A stretch of DNA of 64,000 bases from JAUMWX01 sp023394215 (GCA_050313995.1 JBNPMM010000002.1); one strand, 5' to 3'; positions 52,617 through 62,626 are shown, counted from the stretch's first letter. Numbers and translations: made by a program. Notes: a model not told the origin generated them from the sequence alone.

Positions 52617-53627
52617 CTACTTGCTTATTACCTTTGATTCGATAGGGATAAGCTTAACTTCAGCACCCGGTTCAACCTTGATTTGATCCTTAACAGCCTT
52701 TACCATTTCTTCTAATGAAGCTGCTCCGATACCTGCCGGATCTTGTGCTACTGTAGCTGATAATTGTCCTGCTTCGATAGATTTAACCGCTTCTGTATCT
52801 CCGTCAGTACCTACAACTATGATTTGACCTTGCTTACCAGCATTGATAACAGCTTGGTATACACCTAAAGCCATAGTGTCGTTACATGCATAGATAGCCT
52901 TTAGGTCAGGGTTTTGTTGAATAAAAGTAGTAGCTACATCCAAAGCCTTTTGTCTGTCCCAATCTCCAGGAAGAGAACCTACTATTTCATAACCTGCCGC
53001 TTTAAAAGCTTCACTTGCTCCGTTCTTTCTGTCTTCTCCTGAAGCATTACCCGCTTTACCTTCAACGATAGCAACCTTACCCGGAGCACCAAGCTTTTCG
53101 ATTATAAACTTAGCACCGTTAGCTCCTACAGCCTTATTGTCAGTAGTTGCGAAAGCTATTACGCTACCCTTTTGAGCAGTTAATTGTTCCAAATCAACTT
53201 TTTCATCTATGTTCATAACATAGATACCTTTTTCATTTGCCTTTACTATACCTTGGATTAGATTTACAGGAGAAAGCGGAGCTACCCCTATAGCCTTATA
53301 ACCCTTTTCAATCGCACTTTCAAGAAGCTTTAATTGACCTTCAGTGTCTTCTTCATTTTGTGCAGCATATACATCTACACTTACACCCAATTCCTTAGCC
53401 TTAGCTTCAACACCTTCCTTCATCTTAACCCAAAAGTCAGATGCTTGTGTCTTAAGGATAACAGCATATTCAGCTTGACCTGATTCAGTCTTACCAGCTT
53501 CTGTTTTGCCTGCTTCAGTTTCTGTTTTAGGCTTTTCAGCTTCTTTGTTGTCTCCCTTAGAACAACCAACCATTACTAATGCTGCTATAAGCATTAATAA
53601 TCCTAAAATTCTAAATTTGTTTTTCAT
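52617..53627 (-). CDS. alsB: D-allose/ribose-type sugar-binding lipoprotein
   Basis: 336 residues. Lipobox LVMVGCSKG (Cys near 22), a Glu/Lys/Thr-rich linker with repeated TEAGKTE units, then a periplasmic-binding fold of the RbsB/AlsB group (YAVILKTQASDFWVKMKEGV). It captures the sugar for the permease/ATPase encoded upstream. Placed after the kinase instead of first, as in E. coli. AGGGAGG upstream. Confidence 0.88.
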   Translation of the reverse strand: MKNKFRILGLLMLIAALVMVGCSKGDNKEAEKPKTETEAGKTEAGKTESGQAEYAVILKTQASDFWVKMKEGVEAKAKELGVSVDVYAAQNEEDTEGQLKLLESAIEKGYKAIGVAPLSPVNLIQGIVKANEKGIYVMNIDEKVDLEQLTAQKGSVIAFATTDNKAVGANGAKFIIEKLGAPGKVAIVEGKAGNASGEDRKNGASEAFKAAGYEIVGSLPGDWDRQKALDVATTFIQQNPDLKAIYACNDTMALGVYQAVINAGKQGQIIVVGTDGDTEAVKSIEAGQLSATVAQDPAGIGAASLEEMVKAVKDQIKVEPGAEVKLIPIESKVISK

Positions 53628-53656
53628 ATATTCCTCCCTTTATATTATAAAAATGC

Positions 53657-54568
53657 TTAGGCATTTTTATTAAAATATTTATCAACATAGTAATATCCGC
53701 CACGAACACCGGATTCCTGCTTGTGTTCAGCAAATATATACTCTATGTTTTCAAGCGGATAAGGCCTTCTAAGCCTCTTGTTAATGGATTCCAAAAGATA
53801 AGCTTTAGGAAAACCGTTCATTGATATTACTCCCCCTGCCAATATTACGTAATCAGGGTCCAGTATATTTATTTCGGTCGCAATAACCAAACCTATATCA
53901 TCTATAAACTTTCTAAGCTGAGTTGAATCCTTATGGTCTACAAAAAGATCCTCAAAACTCGTATCAGCAAAGCACTCCTCCTTTATGTGAGCAAGGTATC
54001 TGCCTGAAACTCTCGTTTCGGTACAACCCGTATTGCCACAAGCACAAAGATCATCTACTCCATATAAAGGTATATGCCCGAGTTCCCCTGCAACTCCGTT
54101 TTTACCTTCATATATGTTTCCGTTTATATATATAGCATTGCCGAAACCTGTACCCAAATACATTCCGAGTATTGTTTCTCTTCCGGTCTTATCAAGCTCA
54201 TAAGTAACTATATCGTTCATAAGCAGAAAGTTTACATCCCGATCAAGGAAAATCGGAAGTTTCAAGTATTCCTCCAATTTTTCAGTCAGATTTACATTAT
54301 CAAGTCCTTTTATATTTGGCGTAGAATAAATCTTTTTCTTATCCTTGCTTACACTTGACGGCACTCCTATGGTAATAGCCCTTACCCTGTCCTTCAAATT
54401 ATTTTTTTCAATATACTCACTTATCTCTTTACTTAATAAGATGTCCGCCCTATTTTCATTTAAAAATTTACTGGATTTTATTAAAAAATTTTCAAATCTT
54501 CCATCATCCCATACAGTCCCGATCCTAAGGTTTGTACCCCCTATGTCAATTCCTATAACACAGTTCAT
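53657..54568 (-). CDS. alsK: ROK-family sugar kinase (allokinase type)
   Basis: 303 residues from ATG 54568, just after the epimerase stop; a longer reading overlaps the epimerase by 68 bp and lacks a good start. ATP-binding IGIDIGGTNLRIG at the N-terminus and ROK signature GELGHIPLYG with zinc ligands CACGNTGCTE. It should phosphorylate D-allose at C6; the specificity is inferred from the operon. Cytoplasmic. Confidence 0.85.
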   Translation of the reverse strand: MNCVIGIDIGGTNLRIGTVWDDGRFENFLIKSSKFLNENRADILLSKEISEYIEKNNLKDRVRAITIGVPSSVSKDKKKIYSTPNIKGLDNVNLTEKLEEYLKLPIFLDRDVNFLLMNDIVTYELDKTGRETILGMYLGTGFGNAIYINGNIYEGKNGVAGELGHIPLYGVDDLCACGNTGCTETRVSGRYLAHIKEECFADTSFEDLFVDHKDSTQLRKFIDDIGLVIATEINILDPDYVILAGGVISMNGFPKAYLLESINKRLRRPYPLENIEYIFAEHKQESGVRGGYYYVDKYFNKNA

Positions 54569-54569
54569 A

Positions 54570-55241
54570 TCAGTTACCCATGGCAGTTTTATAAGTTTCT
54601 TCCATCTTATCCCAAGCCTTAACAAGATCCTTGTCAAGACCGAAAAGTCCTGAGCTTCCTACTATAAGTATTTCAGCCCCCGCTTCGCTTAAAATTTTAA
54701 ATGTCCTCTCATTGCAGGACCCGTCAACTTCTATGAGATAATTATAGCCGTTTTCTTCCTTAAGTTCCTTAGCTTCTCTTATTTTATCAAGCATTTCCGC
54801 TATGAAGGGTTGCCCTGCAAAACCCGGATCAACAGTCATAATTGTTATTTTGTCCAACAAGTGTATATATGGCTTTATATAAGATAAAGGCGTAGAAGGA
54901 TTTATTGTAACACCAAACTTTTTCCCCCTTGCCTTAACTAAATTAATCAGTCTGAATGCTTGTGCATTTATAGTTTCAGCCTGAGGAGAAACCAAATCCG
55001 CTCCGGCATCCAAAAGCATAGGTATAAAGTCCTCAGGATTTGTAGTCATAAGATGGCACTCCAAAGGCAAGCTTGTAGCCGGTCTTATGGCTTTTACAAA
55101 ATCCGGGGACAAGGTAATATTTTTTACATAATGTCCGTCCATTATATCAACATGCAGAGAATAGGCTCTTGAATCCATTATCTCAAGTTGATTTCTCATA
55201 TCTAAAAAGTCCATACACATTAACGATGGTGAAAATTTCAT
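54570..55241 (-). CDS. alsE: D-allulose-6-phosphate 3-epimerase
   Basis: 223 residues from ATG 55241, which has AGGAGG six bases upstream. Closely follows E. coli AlsE: FSPSLMCMDFLDM, VDIMDGHYVKNITLSPDFV, CHLMTT, ETINAQAFRLI, MTVDPGFAGQPFI and VDGSCNERT, as opposed to ordinary ribulose-phosphate epimerase patterns. The metal ligands His, Asp, His, Asp of the TIM barrel are in place. It converts D-allulose 6-phosphate to fructose 6-phosphate, linking allose to glycolysis. Confidence 0.92.
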   Translation of the reverse strand: MKFSPSLMCMDFLDMRNQLEIMDSRAYSLHVDIMDGHYVKNITLSPDFVKAIRPATSLPLECHLMTTNPEDFIPMLLDAGADLVSPQAETINAQAFRLINLVKARGKKFGVTINPSTPLSYIKPYIHLLDKITIMTVDPGFAGQPFIAEMLDKIREAKELKEENGYNYLIEVDGSCNERTFKILSEAGAEILIVGSSGLFGLDKDLVKAWDKMEETYKTAMGN

Positions 55242-55251
55242 AATTATCCTC

Positions 55252-56208
55252 CTATTTCTTTTGGGCAACAATTCTATCCATTGTTACTGATATTATAATC
55301 AAGGCCCCCATTACTATTTGTTGGTAGGTGCTCGGAATAGTAAGCACTGTCATACCGAAATTGATTATACCTATAATAAGCCCACCTATAACAACTCCGA
55401 AAATGTGTCCCTTACCTCCCGAAAAGCTTGTTCCACCTATGATTGTAGCCGCTATTGCATAAGTTTCAAAACCTGTTGCAGCTCCCGGTTCGGCAGCTCC
55501 TACACGGCCAAGAAGTACAACACCGGCTATACCGGCACATATACCTGCTATCATAAATACCAATACCGTATGTTTATTTACATCTATACCTGAGTACCAA
55601 GCCGACTCAGGATTTCCTCCTATAGCATATATGTTTCTTCCCGCCTTTGTCTTCATTGAGAAGAACCATAGGACTAAGGCTACAAAAAGAGCTATTATAA
55701 ATGTTATCGGCATACCTAAAATCCTAAGGCTCATAAACTTGATAAAATCATCAGGGAAACCGAATGTTGACCTTGACCCCGATGCTACAAGTATTATTCC
55801 TCTAAATATGGATTGAGTTCCTAAAGTGATTATAAAAGGATGAAGTTTAGTTTTAACAACCAAAAATCCGTTTATAAATCCAAGTACAAGTGCAAATAAA
55901 ATTCCAAGCACTATTGCAAGCGGCACTGACATACCGGCTACCATCATCTTGGCTACCAAGAGCCCTGTAAGGGCAGCTACCGATCCGACGGACAATTCGA
56001 TACCGGCTATCAAAATAGCAAAAAATTCACCAAGTGCCAAAAGTATATTTACTGATGACTGGGTAAGTATTTGTCCCAAGCCCCCGATAGAAAATATGGC
56101 GGACGGCTTAAGTGCCCCCAATATTATCATAAGTATTAAAAATATTCCCAAAGTTCCGAATCTTTGCCACATCTGGCTAAAAGATAATTTTTTTCCTTTA
56201 TTTTCCAT
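55252..56208 (-). CDS. alsC: Sugar ABC transporter permease (RbsC/AlsC family)
   Basis: 318 residues with 8-10 helices. BPD_transp_2 family pattern GIELSVGSVAALTGLLVA and GGTSFSGGKGHIFGVVIGG. It forms the homodimeric channel with AlsA. AGGAGG before the ATG; 11 bp after it the epimerase starts. Confidence 0.92.
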   Translation of the reverse strand: MENKGKKLSFSQMWQRFGTLGIFLILMIILGALKPSAIFSIGGLGQILTQSSVNILLALGEFFAILIAGIELSVGSVAALTGLLVAKMMVAGMSVPLAIVLGILFALVLGFINGFLVVKTKLHPFIITLGTQSIFRGIILVASGSRSTFGFPDDFIKFMSLRILGMPITFIIALFVALVLWFFSMKTKAGRNIYAIGGNPESAWYSGIDVNKHTVLVFMIAGICAGIAGVVLLGRVGAAEPGAATGFETYAIAATIIGGTSFSGGKGHIFGVVIGGLIIGIINFGMTVLTIPSTYQQIVMGALIIISVTMDRIVAQKK

Positions 56209-56216
56209 TTTTCCTC

Positions 56217-57734
56217 CTATTCGCCGGTTGCGGCCCTTACTAATTTTTCTTCATCGGCTTCCTTAACCGGGAATGTCGCCACAATTTTTCCTTCTCTAAA
56301 AACATTTATAGTATCACTCACAGCCAAAAGTTCCGGTAATTCACTTGATACAACCAAAACAGCCTTACCTTCATCCGCAAGCTTTCTCATAAGTTCATAA
56401 ATTTCGCTCTTACTTCCTACATCTATACCCTTGGTGGGTTCGTCAAAAATAATGACTTCAGAATTTGCCGCCAACCACTTGCCAAGAATTACCTTTTGTT
56501 GATTTCCACCTGATAATTCTGTAATATTTTGATCGATATTTGCAAGCTTTACTTTAAGATTTTTGGATTGCTCCAAAGCCATATCTTTTTCCTTAATGTT
56601 GCTTACAAGACCAAGCAAACCGCCACCCTTTGACTCCTTCAAAAACGGTACTATCGATATATTTCTCTTTATATCAAAATTATTCATAAAGCCGGTTTCT
56701 CTTCTGTTTTCCGTAACCATTGCAAAGCCGTTCTTTATAGCCTGATAAGGATTGGAATTCACAACCCTTTGCCCATTCTTATAAATTTCCCCGCTCTTTA
56801 TAGGTTCAGCTCCGAATATTGAGCTCATAAGTTCGCTCCTCCCGGACCCGACAAGTCCGGAAAAGCCTACAATCTCTCCCCTTCTAAGCTTAAAACTTAC
56901 ATCTATGGCCTTATTATCTTTTCTGCTTAAATTTTTAACCTCTAAAAGGACTTCTTCCTTATCAAAATCAATGTCTTTTTCATTGTGATAAGTTGACTTT
57001 ATCTCTCTTCCAACCATCATCCTTACAAGATCATCCTCGGTAACATCGGATACATTTTTAGTATCTATATAGGTACCGTCTTTAAGCACGGTTACCCTGT
57101 CACCTATAGCCATTATTTCATTAAGTTTGTGGGATATATAAACTATTCCCTTGCCCTGTGCCTTAAGAATCTCCACTATCTTAAATAAATGCTCTATTTC
57201 AAGATTTGTCAGCGATGATGTAGGCTCATCCATAATTATGACATCTGCTTTCGAAATCAGGGCTTTAGCTATTTCAACCTGTTGCTTTTCAGGTATACTT
57301 ATATCCTCAACCATGGTATCCAGGTCTCTGTTGATACCTATCATCTTGACTATACCTTCAGCATTTCTTCTCATCTCTTCAAAATCCACTACGGGTAAAC
57401 CGAAAAGCTTTTTTGTAGGAAGCTTTCCTATATAAAGGTTCTCCAAGATAGACAAAGAGTTTACTACGCTAAGCTCCTGATAGATTATGCTTATACCGGA
57501 ATCATACGAATCCTCAGGACTAAGTTTATCAAACTCCTTACCTTTAACTATGATTTTCCCTGAAGTCGGCTGATAAACCCCGCTCAAAATCTTCATCAGG
57601 GTAGATTTACCCGCTCCGTTTTCCCCAAGGAGAACATGAACCTCTCCCGGCATTATATCAAAAGATACATTTTTTAAAGCTACAACTCCCGGGAATTCTT
57701 TTCTTACATTTTCCATTCTTACTAATGGTTGCAT
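56217..57734 (-). CDS. alsA: Sugar ABC transporter ATPase, double domain
   Basis: 505 residues, two fused ABC domains as in RbsA/AlsA/MglA. Domain 1: Walker A GENGAGKST and Walker B VIIMDEPTSSL. Domain 2 has a degenerate P-loop GLVGSGRSE and a good signature LSGGNQQKV with VIIFDEPTKGID, the usual asymmetry of the group. Energises sugar import with AlsC. AGGAGG upstream. Confidence 0.93.
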   Translation of the reverse strand: MQPLVRMENVRKEFPGVVALKNVSFDIMPGEVHVLLGENGAGKSTLMKILSGVYQPTSGKIIVKGKEFDKLSPEDSYDSGISIIYQELSVVNSLSILENLYIGKLPTKKLFGLPVVDFEEMRRNAEGIVKMIGINRDLDTMVEDISIPEKQQVEIAKALISKADVIIMDEPTSSLTNLEIEHLFKIVEILKAQGKGIVYISHKLNEIMAIGDRVTVLKDGTYIDTKNVSDVTEDDLVRMMVGREIKSTYHNEKDIDFDKEEVLLEVKNLSRKDNKAIDVSFKLRRGEIVGFSGLVGSGRSELMSSIFGAEPIKSGEIYKNGQRVVNSNPYQAIKNGFAMVTENRRETGFMNNFDIKRNISIVPFLKESKGGGLLGLVSNIKEKDMALEQSKNLKVKLANIDQNITELSGGNQQKVILGKWLAANSEVIIFDEPTKGIDVGSKSEIYELMRKLADEGKAVLVVSSELPELLAVSDTINVFREGKIVATFPVKEADEEKLVRAATGE

Positions 57735-57742
57735 TTTCCCTC

Positions 57743-58726
57743 CTACTTGCCCGTAGAGGCTCTTCTTATAAGCTCAACCGGCACAATTACTTCCTTATTT
57801 AATACTTTTACATCATTCATCAACTTATATAAAAGACTTGCGGCACTCTTCCCAAGCTCTTCAGTATCCTGTTTAATTGTGGATATTGACGGATAAGAAT
57901 ACTTTGATATTGAAACATTATCATAACCTATAACCCTTATGTCATCCGGCACCCTAAGCCCCCTTCTCTGCAAAACATGTATAGCACTAAGTGCCATTAT
58001 ATCGTTTGAAGCAAAGATACCGTCACAGGAATCCTTATCCAAAAATACTTCCAAGTCCTTTCTTGTATCCTCATAAGTCGGATAAGAATTTACCGCCCTT
58101 ATACTGACCTCTATTCCTTGGGATTTTATGGCCTCAACAAAACCGAGCTCCCTTTGAATAATCGGCATGGTCAAATTTGAATCTTTCAAAAACAGTATAT
58201 TTTTACAACCCGCTCTCAAAAGTTCTTTTGCCGCCAATCTGCCCCCCTCTTCATTGTCGGAAATAACTAAATAATCCGAGTTAGGAAGGGCTCTGTCAAC
58301 ATAAACAACCGGCATAGGATAATCCTTGATATTTGTACGCCTCTTTTGACTTGGCAAAAATACCAAACCATCGATTTTCTTGTTTACCATATCGTCCAAC
58401 AAAATATTTTCCGAATCCGGATTTTCATTGCTGTCCAAGATTAAAACCGAGTAACCCTTTTCGATAAAATAAAGATCAACAACTCTGGCAATCAAAGAAA
58501 AATATTCATTTGTAATATCCGGCACCAAAATAGCAACCGTCTTTGTAATGTTGGTTCTCAAAGCCTTGGCGTTTTGATCTACCCTATAGCCTAATCTGTC
58601 AATAACCTGTTTGACCTTTAGGGCTGTATCTCCCGAATATCCTCCACTTTCATTTAAAACCCTTGAGACTGTAGCAACCGAAACACTCGCCTCTCTCGCT
58701 ACGTCCTTAATAGATATTCTTCCCAT
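57743..58726 (-). CDS. LacI-family repressor of the allose operon
   Basis: 327 residues. Helix-turn-helix and hinge ISIKDVAREASVSVATVSRVLN, then a periplasmic-binding-like sugar domain (RTNITKTVAILVPDITNEYF). First gene of the operon and expected to repress it through two operators at 58739-58763 until allose or a derivative binds. E. coli uses an RpiR-type regulator at this system, so the control is different here. Confidence 0.9.
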   Translation of the reverse strand: MGRISIKDVAREASVSVATVSRVLNESGGYSGDTALKVKQVIDRLGYRVDQNAKALRTNITKTVAILVPDITNEYFSLIARVVDLYFIEKGYSVLILDSNENPDSENILLDDMVNKKIDGLVFLPSQKRRTNIKDYPMPVVYVDRALPNSDYLVISDNEEGGRLAAKELLRAGCKNILFLKDSNLTMPIIQRELGFVEAIKSQGIEVSIRAVNSYPTYEDTRKDLEVFLDKDSCDGIFASNDIMALSAIHVLQRRGLRVPDDIRVIGYDNVSISKYSYPSISTIKQDTEELGKSAASLLYKLMNDVKVLNKEVIVPVELIRRASTGK

Positions 58727-58738
58727 GTCAATCCTTTC

Positions 58739-58796
58739 GTAATCGTTTACGGTAATCGTTTACTCATAGTATATGACTTCAAAATTTTTCTGTCAA
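58739..58796 (-). promoter_or_regulatory. Promoter and tandem LacI operators of allose operon
   Basis: -35 TTGACA (58796-58791), 17-bp spacer, -10 TATACT (58773-58768). Directly downstream are two exact copies of GTAATCGTTTAC (58739-58750 and 58752-58763), 13 bp apart, each a near-palindrome of LacI-family half sites. The ribosome site AAAGGA precedes ATG 58726. Confidence 0.8.
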
Positions 58797-58889
58797 TAAG
58801 GTCTATTTATTAGATATTTATCAATTTATTCAAGCTTGATTTTATCCCCTCGCTCATGCTTATAAGAAAATTAAATTTATTAATTTTTC

Positions 58890-59516
58890 TTAACTTTTAT
58901 CTTTACCACTTGTACCCTTGTAATAATAAACTACAAGTTGGGTCCTATCCCTTAATCCCAATTTATCAAGCAAGGATGAAATATGATTTTTTACTGTTCC
59001 CTCAGATATATAAAGTTCGGCTGAAATCTCCCTGTTATTTTTTCCCTCAGCAACAAGTCTCAAAATTTCTTCCTCCCTATTTGTAATATCATCCGGCAGC
59101 TTACATGGAGTCCCCGAAACGGCTGACAATCTCTTACTTACCTGCGAATCCATTACCGTACTTCCCGAATATACAACATTTAAAGAAGCTAATAAATTTC
59201 CCACATTTTGCTTGAGTATATATCCTTTGATCCCCATAGCCATACCCTTTCTTATGTATTCATCATCCTGAAAGGTTGTAAGTAAAAGTATCTTGGCTTC
59301 CGGGTCCATTAATAAAATCTTTTCGGAAGTTTCTATCCCGTTCATCCCTTCCATCCTTATATCCATAAGAACAAGATCCGGCCTAAGTTCCTCGTATAAT
59401 TCCACCGCCATTTCTCCGTTTATCGCCTTGCCAAGAACCTCTACCCCCTGTCCTGTCAAGATCATTTCAAGAGAATCCAAAACTATATTATCATCATCAA
59501 CAAGTATTATTCTCAT
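58890..59516 (-). CDS. NarL/FixJ-type response regulator
   Basis: 208 residues. Receiver (VDDDN, phospho-Asp in LVLMDIRM, Lys in ILKQNVG) and LuxR-type helix-turn-helix (LTNREEEILRLVAEGKNN, GTVKNHISSLLDKL). Partner of the kinase just upstream (1-bp gap). Likely controls the ABC exporter transcribed away from it at 60636. Confidence 0.9.
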   Translation of the reverse strand: MRIILVDDDNIVLDSLEMILTGQGVEVLGKAINGEMAVELYEELRPDLVLMDIRMEGMNGIETSEKILLMDPEAKILLLTTFQDDEYIRKGMAMGIKGYILKQNVGNLLASLNVVYSGSTVMDSQVSKRLSAVSGTPCKLPDDITNREEEILRLVAEGKNNREISAELYISEGTVKNHISSLLDKLGLRDRTQLVVYYYKGTSGKDKS

Positions 59517-59517
59517 C

Positions 59518-60528
59518 CTATCGCCTCACTATTATCTGTATATTAAAACCCTTTTCCCTGTCTATCGTCATACTGCCCTTATGTCTGTAGGCGAGCTCTT
59601 CCATATTTTTCAAACCCAAGCCCTTATTATTTTTGCAAAAGTTTCCGTTATCCCTTATAAAAAGAGATATAAACCCCGGATTTTCAAGCAGATTTATGTC
59701 CAACCTATCCCCGTTTGAATGCTTTATAAAATTTGTAATGGCCTCTTTTACCATATAATATATGTCATAAGCAAGTTCTCCTTTTATAGGCGACTTAAGC
59801 ATAAGCTTCAAACTTGCCCTATCTCCAAGTTCTTCAACCAACCCCTCCAACTTCTTATCCAAGGCAAAAGCTTCATCGTGCATATTATGAAGGGTCAACC
59901 TTATATCGGTCATCCCCTCCTCAAGCCCCTTCTTCATATTATCAAGCATAGTCCTTGCCTTGTCCTCTCTAACAATATAAGTCAAAGCCTCTGCTTGTAA
60001 TATAGTTCTTGAAATTGTATGCCCTATGGAATCATGAAGTTGCCTTGATATCCTGTTTCTTTCTTCAAGAAGGGCAAGTTCGGTTTCCTGAAAATTTCTT
60101 TTCTCAGCCTCCATCTTCGCTCTTTCAAGCTCTTCTTTTTGCTTGCTCAACATATCTCTGTTTTCCAATGATTTCTCTATTCGCTTCTTTTCCAAACCCA
60201 TACTGATCTTGTAAAATGCCAGAAACACGCTAAGCACTATAATAAAAAACATATTTTCCCTAATTAACAGCGGAAAAAAAAGTAAAAGATATAAGAAGTC
60301 ACTGCTTGATGCGTCCTCATAAGCAAACATAGGCACAAAATACAAAGCTTCAGGATAATAAAGGCAAAGAATAAAATAGGAAAATCTGCTTATCCAAAAT
60401 AGTGTTTTGTTTTTAATAACAAAAGGAAGATAAAGAAAAATTACAGAAGAATAAACCTCTAAGGCCTGACTTTCCCCTTTTGAAAAATAATAAGCTAAAC
60501 TTATAAAAACAACAAACAATCTCTCCAT
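59518..60528 (-). CDS. Sensor histidine kinase (DesK/LiaS-like, HisKA_3)
   Basis: 336 residues. Four to five short helices in residues 1-105, a coiled linker (~105-145), H box RNRISRQLHDSIGHTISR and ATP-binding VKEAITNFIKHSN, GLGLKNMEE. The lack of an outside domain suggests intramembrane sensing, often of cell-envelope attack. Operon with the response regulator. Confidence 0.88.
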   Translation of the reverse strand: MERLFVVFISLAYYFSKGESQALEVYSSVIFLYLPFVIKNKTLFWISRFSYFILCLYYPEALYFVPMFAYEDASSSDFLYLLLFFPLLIRENMFFIIVLSVFLAFYKISMGLEKKRIEKSLENRDMLSKQKEELERAKMEAEKRNFQETELALLEERNRISRQLHDSIGHTISRTILQAEALTYIVREDKARTMLDNMKKGLEEGMTDIRLTLHNMHDEAFALDKKLEGLVEELGDRASLKLMLKSPIKGELAYDIYYMVKEAITNFIKHSNGDRLDINLLENPGFISLFIRDNGNFCKNNKGLGLKNMEELAYRHKGSMTIDREKGFNIQIIVRR

Positions 60529-60542
60529 TTCAACCTCATATA

Positions 60543-60554
60543 TGACTTAAGTCA
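60543..60554. promoter_or_regulatory. Palindrome in the divergent kinase/ABC promoter region
   Basis: TGACTTAAGTCA is a perfect 12-bp palindrome 14 bp upstream of the kinase start and 80 bp upstream of the ABC exporter start. Its form suits a dimeric NarL-type regulator. Confidence 0.45.
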
Positions 60555-60635
60555 CAGTTCAAATCTATCCTTTTTCACTTAAATAAAAGCTACATTAATT
60601 TTATCATATGTATATAGTAAGGAGGAAACTAAATT

Positions 60636-61568
60636 ATGATTATTAGTATAAAAAATGTTGTTAAGAGATATAAAGACCTTGTAGCCCTGGATAATTTTTC
60701 CCTTGATATTGAGAAGGGAGAAATTTTAGGTTTGCTCGGACCAAACGGCTCAGGCAAAACAACCCTTATAAACTGTATGCTTGCACTTCTTTCCCATAAC
60801 AGCGGAAATATTGAAATATTCGACCGGGAAATGACCCCAAACAGGTTGGATGCAAAAGCCAGAATAGGCTTAGTTCCTCAAGAAATTGCCGTTTTTGAAA
60901 CTCTTACAGTAAGAGAAAATGTGGATTACTTTTGCTCCCTGTATATTAAAGATTCGGCTAAAAGAAAAATCCTTGTGAACGAAGCTATAAAGTTTGTTGA
61001 ACTTGAGAAGTTTGAAAAATTCACACCTAAAAAGCTGTCAGGCGGACTTTTAAGAAGGTTAAATTTAGCATGCGGTATAGCCCATAAACCTGATATCCTG
61101 CTGCTTGATGAACCTACTGTTGCGGTCGATGCACAAGCCAGAAATTTCATATTAAACGGCTTGAAAGAACTTAATAAACAAGGGGTTACAATCATTTATA
61201 CAACCCACTATCTTGAAGAAGTCGAAGAACTTTGTACAAAGATAGTAATTATGGATAAGGGAAAAAAACTTGCCGAAGGTACAAAGGAAGATTTAAAAAA
61301 TTCAATAAACACCAGAGAAATTATAAAAATAAAACCTATAGATGACAAAAGAGATTTTAGTAAAGATTTTGAAGGACTCAATAATATACTGAGTGTTAAA
61401 AAAGAAAATGATGAATATATATTGGATTTTTCAGGTCACAACAACAACCTTTCATATGTTGTGGAATTTTTAAGCAACAATAAAATAGCTTACTCCTATC
61501 TTCACAATCAGGAGCCAAGCCTAAATGAGGTATTTCTTGCCCTTACAGGAAAGGAGCTTAGAGAATGA
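60636..61568 (+). CDS. ABC exporter ATPase
   Basis: 310 residues. Walker A GPNGSGKTT, signature LSGGLLRRL, Walker B ILLLDEPTVAVD, His switch in TTHY; the C-terminal ~90 residues form the extra domain of DrrA-type ATPases. AGGAGG upstream. First of three coupled genes (4-bp overlap with the next). Likely resistance or lipid export, controlled by the adjacent two-component system. Confidence 0.9.
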   Translation: MIISIKNVVKRYKDLVALDNFSLDIEKGEILGLLGPNGSGKTTLINCMLALLSHNSGNIEIFDREMTPNRLDAKARIGLVPQEIAVFETLTVRENVDYFCSLYIKDSAKRKILVNEAIKFVELEKFEKFTPKKLSGGLLRRLNLACGIAHKPDILLLDEPTVAVDAQARNFILNGLKELNKQGVTIIYTTHYLEEVEELCTKIVIMDKGKKLAEGTKEDLKNSINTREIIKIKPIDDKRDFSKDFEGLNNILSVKKENDEYILDFSGHNNNLSYVVEFLSNNKIAYSYLHNQEPSLNEVFLALTGKELRE

Positions 61569-62626
61569 AAACCAAATTGAAACAAATATTCTATGCTGCA
61601 AAAATAAGCTACAATGAAATCAGTACAATTTTTTGGACCCTGCTCTTTCCCATAATCCTATGCAGCCTATTTCACTTTACTTTTTCAAATTTGCAGACAA
61701 ACGAATTTGAAAAAGTAAAGGTGGGTATAGATAAAAATAATCCTTATATCCATATTTTTAAACAAATCAACCTGCTTGATGTAAATATACTCAAAAAAGA
61801 AGATGCTAAAAAAAATCTTGAAAGTTCAAAAATAAGCTCCTTTATAGGCGAAGATAACAAGCTTCTTATTGCATCAAATGGTGTAAACACATCAGTAGTA
61901 AAACAAATAACCGACCAAATTAATATAATGGTTAAGTCGGATAAATCCTACGAAGAAATCTATGCTGCATTTGCAAATAATCCTATAAAATCCGAGGAGA
62001 GCAAAATGAACCTGCTTTCAATTTCTTATTATGCGGTTATCAGTATGATTTCACTTTATGGGGCCTTTAACGGTCTTGAAATTTCAAAAATTTGGGCAAA
62101 AAAGGATGCAAATTCTCACAGGATGTCCATATCTTCAGTGAAGACATCATGGATTTTGATAAGCTTTATAATAGTAACCTTTATCATACAAATGCTTGTG
62201 CTTTTAACTTTAATGATATATATAGATAAGGTTTTGGCAGAAAATATTTTTACGGGAAGCCTATACAAAAATCTGCTTATATTTGCCGTAAGCACTGTAC
62301 TGGGGGCATCCATAGGTATATTTTTCGGAGTTGCCCTTCCTATAAAAAACAATCTCAAAGAACCTCTGCTTATAGCATCCTTTCTTATACTTTCAACCTT
62401 TAACGGTATGATGGGACCGGGTATAAGAGCTGCCATGCTTAAAAACTTTCCTCCTCTTGAATACCTGAACCCTACAAGCCTTATAACAAATTCTTTTATG
62501 GAAGTAAACATATTAAAGGCTGACTACAAGCTATATACAAACCTAAGTGTACTGATGGTAGCTGCCATAGTTTTTATACTTATAAGCATCTTGAAAGCAA
62601 GGAGGGGAAATCATGCAAACCTATAG
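61565..62626 (+). CDS. ABC-2 exporter permease
   Basis: 353 residues. One N-terminal helix (~22-40), a large outside domain (~45-145) and five C-terminal helices, the ABC-2 (YhgE/DrrB-like) plan. Overlaps the ATPase stop by 4 bp and the next permease by 14 bp. Pairs with the next protein as a heterodimeric channel. Confidence 0.85.
   Translation: MKTKLKQIFYAAKISYNEISTIFWTLLFPIILCSLFHFTFSNLQTNEFEKVKVGIDKNNPYIHIFKQINLLDVNILKKEDAKKNLESSKISSFIGEDNKLLIASNGVNTSVVKQITDQINIMVKSDKSYEEIYAAFANNPIKSEESKMNLLSISYYAVISMISLYGAFNGLEISKIWAKKDANSHRMSISSVKTSWILISFIIVTFIIQMLVLLTLMIYIDKVLAENIFTGSLYKNLLIFAVSTVLGASIGIFFGVALPIKNNLKEPLLIASFLILSTFNGMMGPGIRAAMLKNFPPLEYLNPTSLITNSFMEVNILKADYKLYTNLSVLMVAAIVFILISILKARRGNHANL

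Noticed and set aside
52163..58726. Sugar operon considered as a ribose (rbs) operon
   Set aside because: The epimerase carries AlsE-specific motifs, and the kinase is ROK-type rather than a PfkB-type ribokinase.
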